A stretch of DNA of 9,356 nt, taken from the NCBI GenBank assembly GCA_946549155.1, contig CAMNQN010000136.1, positions 1 through 9,356 of the forward strand, given 5' to 3'. Below are positions 5,574 to 9,356 of the stretch, piece after piece. This DNA comes from an uncultured Lachnospiraceae bacterium. GTDB lineage: Bacteria > Bacillota > Clostridia > Lachnospirales > Lachnospiraceae. A model generated the notes under the pieces. It saw only the letters and a program-made list of their open reading frames with translations. It searched no databases and was not told where the DNA came from. Within the stretch, counting starts at the first letter, position 1. Each line of letters begins with the position of its first letter. The translations under genes and the position numbers were made by a program.

Positions 5574-6323
5574 TCAACCAAACCTCCCTGTGATATAATC
5601 CTCTGTTCTCTTGTCCTTTGGCATGGAGAACAGTTCCTCCGTATCCCCGGTCTCGATCACCTCTCCCAGAAGGAAGAACACGGTCCGGTCGGAGATACGC
5701 ACCGCCTGCTGCATATTGTGGGTCACCATAATAATCGTGTAATTCTTCCGCAGCTCCATGGCCAGATCCTCAATCTTTGAGGTGGAGATGGGATCCAGCG
5801 CCGAAGTAGGCTCATCCATCAAAAGCACCTCCGGCTGCACTGCCAGCGCTCTGGCAATGCAAAGCCTCTGCTGCTGTCCTCCGGATAACCCCAGCGCGCT
5901 CTTCTTTAAGCGGTCCTTCACCTCATCCCAGATGGCGGCATCCCGCAGGGATTTCTCCACAATCTCATCGAGCTTCGCCCTGCCACGGATTCCGTGGGTC
6001 CTGGGACCGTAAGCAATATTGTCATACACGCTCATGGGAAAGGGGTTCGGCTTCTGAAAAACCATGCCCACCCGCTTTCTCAGCAGATTCACATCCACAT
6101 CCCGGTAAATATCCTGATGATCCAGCAGTATCTTTCCCGTGATCCGGCATCCCTCCACCAGGTCATTCATGCGGTTTAAGGATTTTAACAGGGTAGATTT
6201 TCCGCAGCCGGAGGGGCCGATAAACGCTGTGATTTTCTTCTCCGGAATATCCATGGACACATTTTTCAGCGCATGAAAGCTTCCATAATATAACTCCACA
6301 TTTTCAATGGTCATTTTATTCAT
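5574..6323 (-). CDS. pstB: Phosphate ABC transporter ATP-binding protein PstB
   Basis: The 249-residue ATPase powers phosphate import on the inner face of the membrane with PstC and PstA. All ABC motifs are intact: Walker A GPSGCGKS (36-43), Q-loop Gln90 followed by KPNPFPMS as is typical of PstB, signature LSGGQQQR (146-153), Walker B VLLMDEP (166-172), D-loop SALD (174-177) and switch His202 in THN. The ATG at 6323 has GAGGA (6331-6335) at 7 bases. A longer frame back to 6380 would overlap the end of pstA, lacks a ribosome binding site and adds a non-conserved tail, so I reject it. The gap to pstA is 43 bases and phoU starts one base after the stop. Confidence 0.98.
   Translation of the reverse strand: MNKMTIENVELYYGSFHALKNVSMDIPEKKITAFIGPSGCGKSTLLKSLNRMNDLVEGCRITGKILLDHQDIYRDVDVNLLRKRVGMVFQKPNPFPMSVYDNIAYGPRTHGIRGRAKLDEIVEKSLRDAAIWDEVKDRLKKSALGLSGGQQQRLCIARALAVQPEVLLMDEPTSALDPISTSKIEDLAMELRKNYTIIMVTHNMQQAVRISDRTVFFLLGEVIETGDTEELFSMPKDKRTEDYITGRFG
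5583..5589 (-). promoter_or_regulatory. Ribosome binding site that decides the phoU start
   Basis: AGGGAGG on the minus strand lies within the end of pstB. The 10-base distance to ATG at 5572 is workable, whereas the TTG at 5581 is only one base away. Confidence 0.75.
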
Positions 6324-6366
6324 ATTGTTTTCCTCATATCCTGTCGTCAATTCCCGCTCTGCCGGC

Positions 6367-7290
6367 TCAGGATCCGGCAATCCGTCTCGCCAGCCTGGAA
6401 GAAATCAGGTTGATAAGAATCACCACAGCCAGCAGTACCACCGCCGTGGCGTAGGCCTGATTCACATGCAGCCCCTCATTGGAAAGGTTATACATATGCA
6501 CTGCCAGCGTTCGGGCAGAGCCAAACACGCCGGAGGGCACCTTTGCCACGGAGCCCGCCGTGTAGATCAATGCTGCCGTCTCTCCCACGATTCGCCCTGT
6601 GGCCAGAATAATTCCGGAGAGGATTCCTGGCACCGCCGGGGGAAGCACGATACGAAATACGGTGCGCAGCTTTCCAGCGCCCAGTCCAAAGCTGCCCTCC
6701 CGGAAGGAATCCGGGACAGACAAAAGCGCCTCCTCCGTGGTTCTCAAAATCACCGGCAGGATCATGATAGAGAGGGTACAGGCGCCGGCCAGAAGGGAAT
6801 ACCCCCATTTCAGTGCCGACACAAAAAACAGCATGCCAAAGAGCCCGTATACAATGGAAGGAATACCGGTCAGCGTCTCCGCCGTCACCCGAATCACCTT
6901 CACCAGCCTGTTTCCCTTTTTCGCATATTCCACCAGATATACCGCGGACAGCACACCCAAAGGCACCGCCACCAGCAAGGACAGCAGCGTCATCAGCAGC
7001 GTATTTATCATAGCCGGAACCACCGAACAGTTATCGGAGGTGTACGTCCAGGAAAACAGCTCCGGCGTCAGATAGGGAACCCCGTTTACCAGGATATAGC
7101 CCACCAGGAAAATCAGCATGGCAGCGGTAACCAGAGCCGCCAGCCCCACCAGAAGAAATAAAAGCAGGGAGCCCGGCGTGCGCCGGTAGGATTTCAGCCG
7201 CTCCCTCCAGGTCTGATGATTTATGGCCTGCGCATTGCCGTGAAGCCCATTCAGCTTCACCTCTGCAGCGGTGTTTATATTTCCCTCCAT
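6367..7290 (-). CDS. pstA: Phosphate ABC transporter permease PstA
   Basis: This 307-residue integral membrane protein forms the phosphate channel with PstC. It has six likely membrane segments, starting at about 42-68, 92-118, 140-160, 165-185, 215-245 and 279-297. The cytoplasmic EAA-type loop that contacts PstB is at about 198-226 (EGSFGLGAGKLRTVFRIVLP...). The first 40 residues are hydrophilic, a longer cytoplasmic lead than in many PstA proteins. The ATG at 7290 has AAAGGAG (7298-7304) at 7 bases, lying over the pstC stop region. The gap to pstC is only 3 bases, so coupling is likely. PstA and PstC are related to each other; assignment of PstA rests on being second in order, next to pstB, and on the VAETLTGIPSIVYGLFGM segment. 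Confidence 0.97.
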   Translation of the reverse strand: MEGNINTAAEVKLNGLHGNAQAINHQTWRERLKSYRRTPGSLLLFLLVGLAALVTAAMLIFLVGYILVNGVPYLTPELFSWTYTSDNCSVVPAMINTLLMTLLSLLVAVPLGVLSAVYLVEYAKKGNRLVKVIRVTAETLTGIPSIVYGLFGMLFFVSALKWGYSLLAGACTLSIMILPVILRTTEEALLSVPDSFREGSFGLGAGKLRTVFRIVLPPAVPGILSGIILATGRIVGETAALIYTAGSVAKVPSGVFGSARTLAVHMYNLSNEGLHVNQAYATAVVLLAVVILINLISSRLARRIAGS

Positions 7291-7293
7291 AGC

Positions 7294-8169
7294 CTAGCTC
7301 CTTTCCCCGCGGGCCTTCAAAATTGAAAACAGCAGATTAATCATCAGAATAAAGGCAAAGAGCACAACGCCGGTGGCAATCAGCGCCTCCCGGTGCAGGT
7401 CTGTGGCGTATCCCATCTCCATGACAATATTTGCCGTAAGGGTTCTTACACCCTCCAGAATACTGTCCGGGATTCTGGGCTGATTGCCCGCCACCATAAT
7501 CACCGCCATGGTCTCGCCGATGGCCCGGCCCACTCCCAGGATAACCCCCGCCATGATACCGGATTTTGCTGCCGGCAGCATGGCCGCAAACACGCTGCGT
7601 TCGTGGGTGGCCCCCAGCGCCAGAGAGCCCTCATAATAGCTTTCCGGAACCGCCCGGATAGCGGCCTCGGACACACTGATAATGGTGGGAAGGATCATCA
7701 ATCCCAGCAAAAGGGACGTAGACAGGATACTCTGCCCCTTTCCTCCGAACACTTCTCTTACAAAGGGCACGATCACCACCACTCCAAAAAATCCGTATAC
7801 CACGGAAGGGATACCCGCCAGCAGATCCACCATGGGTTTAAGGAACCGGTAAATTCCGGGAGGGCAGAACTTTGCCATAAACACCGCTGTCAGAAATCCA
7901 ATGGGAACCCCCACCAAAATGGCCCCGGCCGTCACATAAATACTGCCCAGGATCATGGGGAAGATTCCGTAAATATTATTGCCAGGCTTCCATTTCGTCC
8001 CCAGGAGGAACTTCAGGGGCCCGATTTTCGCGATGGCGGGAATGCCGTTTCCAAACAGGAAAATGCAGATCAGCGCCACGGCCAGAATGGATACGCAGGC
8101 CGTCGCCAGAAAGACGGCCTGCATAATCCCTTCCTTATGTCTTCTCCAATACTCAACTGCTGCAATCAT
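7294..8169 (-). CDS. pstC: Phosphate ABC transporter permease PstC
   Basis: The 291-residue membrane protein pairs with PstA in the phosphate channel. It shows six hydrophobic segments: about 16-40, 68-98, 112-137, 148-172, 195-227 and 262-284. The EAA loop contacting PstB lies at about 180-207 (EGSLALGATHERSVFAAMLP...). The segment around LLAGIPSVVYGFFG (116-129) is typical. The ATG at 8169 follows an AAGGA sequence at about 10 bases and lies 16 bases after the pstS stop, so the two are probably co-transcribed. No hairpin lies in that gap to lower expression of the permeases relative to PstS. Confidence 0.97.
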   Translation of the reverse strand: MIAAVEYWRRHKEGIMQAVFLATACVSILAVALICIFLFGNGIPAIAKIGPLKFLLGTKWKPGNNIYGIFPMILGSIYVTAGAILVGVPIGFLTAVFMAKFCPPGIYRFLKPMVDLLAGIPSVVYGFFGVVVIVPFVREVFGGKGQSILSTSLLLGLMILPTIISVSEAAIRAVPESYYEGSLALGATHERSVFAAMLPAAKSGIMAGVILGVGRAIGETMAVIMVAGNQPRIPDSILEGVRTLTANIVMEMGYATDLHREALIATGVVLFAFILMINLLFSILKARGERS

Positions 8170-8185
8170 GAGCTCTTATCCTTCT

Positions 8186-9070
8186 TTAATTTTCACTCAG
8201 CTCTGCCCAGGTGGTCACTTCGCCGGTGTAAACTGCCAGTACCTGATCGGAAGATAAATCACTTGCAGGATTGTCATTGTTTACAATCACCGCGATGCCG
8301 TCATCCGCAATCTTCACTGCGGCAGCGCCCTGCTCCGTCTCAGTATCCTTCAGTTCTCGGGAAGCCATACCGATATTGTAGGTGCCGTCCAGGGTGGAGG
8401 AAACGCCGGTGCTGCTGTCGGTGGTCTGAATTTCGATCTCTGCGTTGGTATTGATTTCCTGATAAGCCTCCGCAAGCTTCTCCATTACAGGGGATACGGA
8501 GGAGGAACCGCCCACCACAATCTTTCCCTCAGACAGATCGGACTCAAAAGCCTCCTGGGTATCCAGCGCAATGTACCCATTCTCAGAAACCACAGCCTGG
8601 CCGTCGGCGCTGAGAATGTAGTTGATGAAATCCTGATCCACAGCAGTCAGGGTATCCTCCTTCACCACGATGTTGAAGGGCCTGACCACCTTATAGCTGC
8701 CGTCCTTTACCGTATCAACGGAAGGGGCCGCGCCATCGATGGACACCGCTTTCACCGTATCATTGAGGGAACCAAGGGAGATATATCCAATGGCGTACTC
8801 ATCATTTGCCACGGAGGTCATCATGACGGAGGTACTGTTGGTGATCGCCGCTTCCTCTGTGGTCATATCCATCTTATTTCCATCCGCATCCTTCTGCTCG
8901 ATGCCAAATAGCTCAATAAAAGCGCCTCTCGTGCCGGAGCCATCCTCTCTGGAAAATACGGAAATCTCCGCAGCCGTATCAAAATCTGCCGCGGAAGCGG
9001 TCATCACCGTACCGGCAGCACAGGCTGCTGTCAACGCGAAAGCCATCATTGCATTTGTCCTTTTTTTCAT
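8186..9070 (-). CDS. pstS: Phosphate-binding protein PstS, circularly permuted
   Basis: The 294-residue extracytoplasmic protein captures phosphate for PstCAB. A signal peptide is clear: MKKR, a hydrophobic core at about 7-24 and ASA-AD at 25-29. Cys17 (LTAAC) is a poor lipobox candidate. The order of parts is unusual. The segment normally in the second half of PstS comes first: FSREDGSGTRGAF (39-51), then AIGYISLGSL (93-102) and DFINYILSADGQAVVSENGYIAL (147-169). The segment normally at the N-terminus follows: VVGGSSSVSPVMEKLAEAY (185-203), DSSTG (218-222), IGMASREL (233-240), DDGIAVIVN (256-264) and YTGEVTTWAEL (281-291) just before the stop. All expected phosphate-contact motifs are present once. 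The ATG at 9070 has AAGGAGA at 10 bases; the frame running further upstream lacks support. Confidence 0.95.
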   Translation of the reverse strand: MKKRTNAMMAFALTAACAAGTVMTASAADFDTAAEISVFSREDGSGTRGAFIELFGIEQKDADGNKMDMTTEEAAITNSTSVMMTSVANDEYAIGYISLGSLNDTVKAVSIDGAAPSVDTVKDGSYKVVRPFNIVVKEDTLTAVDQDFINYILSADGQAVVSENGYIALDTQEAFESDLSEGKIVVGGSSSVSPVMEKLAEAYQEINTNAEIEIQTTDSSTGVSSTLDGTYNIGMASRELKDTETEQGAAAVKIADDGIAVIVNNDNPASDLSSDQVLAVYTGEVTTWAELSEN

Positions 9071-9177
9071 AATCTTAAACTCTCCTTTTTTATCCGCACG
9101 GTCCTTCCTGCAGCCGCCCATCCAAAGCGTCCCCGCCGTGCCTCTTCTTCTATTCCGTACCTCTTAAGTACACACCT

Positions 9178-9183
9178 ACAATA
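9178..9183 (-). promoter_or_regulatory. Candidate -10 of the pst operon
   Basis: TATTGT on the minus strand is the best -10-like hexamer downstream of the Pho-box-like repeats. The matching -35 position (TTTTGA) is poor, as expected where PhoP activates. The leader would be about 100 bases. Other A+T-rich hexamers nearby cannot be excluded. Confidence 0.3.
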
Positions 9184-9192
9184 AATCCGGCG

Positions 9193-9245
9193 CGTAAAAT
9201 TCAAAACCATTCTTTTGTAAAATCTGCGCAAAGTTTTGGTGTAAA
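9193..9245 (-). promoter_or_regulatory. Pho-box-like repeats upstream of pstS
   Basis: Read on the minus strand, TTTACA (9245-9240), TTTACA (9221-9216) and TTTACG (9198-9193) are spaced 24 and 23 bases apart. A degenerate TTTGCG lies 11 bases before the second. In B. subtilis PhoP binds TT(A/T/C)ACA repeats about 11 bases apart, so these fit one face of the helix at two-turn intervals. Their place before pstS supports control by phosphate starvation. The match is good but the array is not regular. Confidence 0.5.
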
Positions 9246-9301
9246 TCCCCGGAGACAAAAAATGCTACTATGCCGACACCACTGTTCCGGTGTTAATGTT
9301 C

Positions 9302-9329
9302 TTCGTGTTTTGTTAAGTAAGAGGACGCA
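9302..9329. repeat. Bipartite dispersed repeat, copy 2
   Basis: TTCGTGTTTTGTTAA (9302-9316), five bases, then AGGACGCA (9322-9329), matching copy 1 at 3018-3044 in both blocks and order. On the minus strand it contains TTAACA, and a second TTAACA lies 20 bases further towards pstS (9296-9291). Both copies are upstream of a minus-strand unit. The flanks do not match. Confidence 0.7.
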
Positions 9330-9356
9330 GGAAGAGGCGGGCGCACAGGGCCACAA

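Noticed and set aside
7393..8454. A 353-codon open frame on the plus strand opposite pstC and pstS
   Set aside because: It is antisense to well-recognised genes, rich in Arg, His and Gln as expected of a shadow frame, and shows no domain or ribosome binding site.
8186..9070. PstS read as a truncated or frameshifted gene because it ends at TGEVTTWAEL
   Set aside because: The motifs missing from the C-terminal side are all present once at the N-terminal side in the same frame, so permutation explains it better than truncation.
9071..9121. Longer PstS starting at 9121
   Set aside because: It would place 17 hydrophilic residues before a standard MKKR signal peptide; the ATG at 9070 has its own AAGGAGA.
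9276..9293. ACACC/GGTGT hairpin with a T-run downstream on the minus strand, as a possible terminator of a gene to the right
   Set aside because: The stem is only 5 bp with an 8-base loop and the T-run is about 12 bases away.

Overview
This window looks like a chromosomal core region of a Gram-positive anaerobe of the class Clostridia, most likely Lachnospiraceae. The basis is family resemblance: a Firmicutes-type ywlC/sua5 - low-molecular-weight phosphatase - upp neighbourhood, a short three-domain S1 protein, strong AGGAGG-type ribosome binding sites, extended -10 (TGN-TATAAT-like) promoters and a polyferredoxin-type protein. By eye the G+C content is about one half or slightly more. I see no mobile element, rRNA, tRNA or CRISPR array.

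Left part (127-2892, all minus strand). Threonylcarbamoyl-AMP synthase (Sua5/YwlC) leads from a good sigma-A promoter at 2968-2996. It is followed by a low-molecular-weight tyrosine-phosphatase-fold protein whose catalytic Cys and Arg are both replaced, then uracil phosphoribosyltransferase (upp) and a dCMP deaminase. Gaps are 34, 81 and 23 bases, so this could be one transcription unit joining tRNA t6A modification and pyrimidine salvage. The ribose-5-phosphate isomerase B gene often found inside this neighbourhood in Firmicutes is absent here.

Middle (2893-4427). A divergent, gene-free region of 335 bases holds two promoters facing apart, an odd repeat that recurs at the right end of the window, a 13-base palindrome and a structured leader. 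It feeds the plus-strand gene for a three-S1-domain RNA-binding protein (3228-4298). A 12-bp bidirectional terminator (4361-4415) separates this gene from the convergent gene on its right.

Right part (4428-9356, all minus strand). A complete high-affinity phosphate uptake operon runs pstS-pstC-pstA-pstB-phoU (9070 to 4928), with Pho-box-like TTTACA repeats upstream. A four-motif [4Fe-4S] protein with its own strong promoter follows phoU. PstS would capture phosphate outside the cell, PstC/PstA form the channel, PstB supplies ATP hydrolysis and PhoU modulates uptake and signalling.

The most striking points are: (1) PstS is circularly permuted, with its two sequence halves in the reverse of the usual order; (2) the phosphatase homologue is a probable pseudoenzyme with a TTG start; (3) a bipartite 27-28-base repeat lies upstream of both sua5 and pst; (4) hairpins sit in the leaders of the S1 and polyferredoxin mRNAs.
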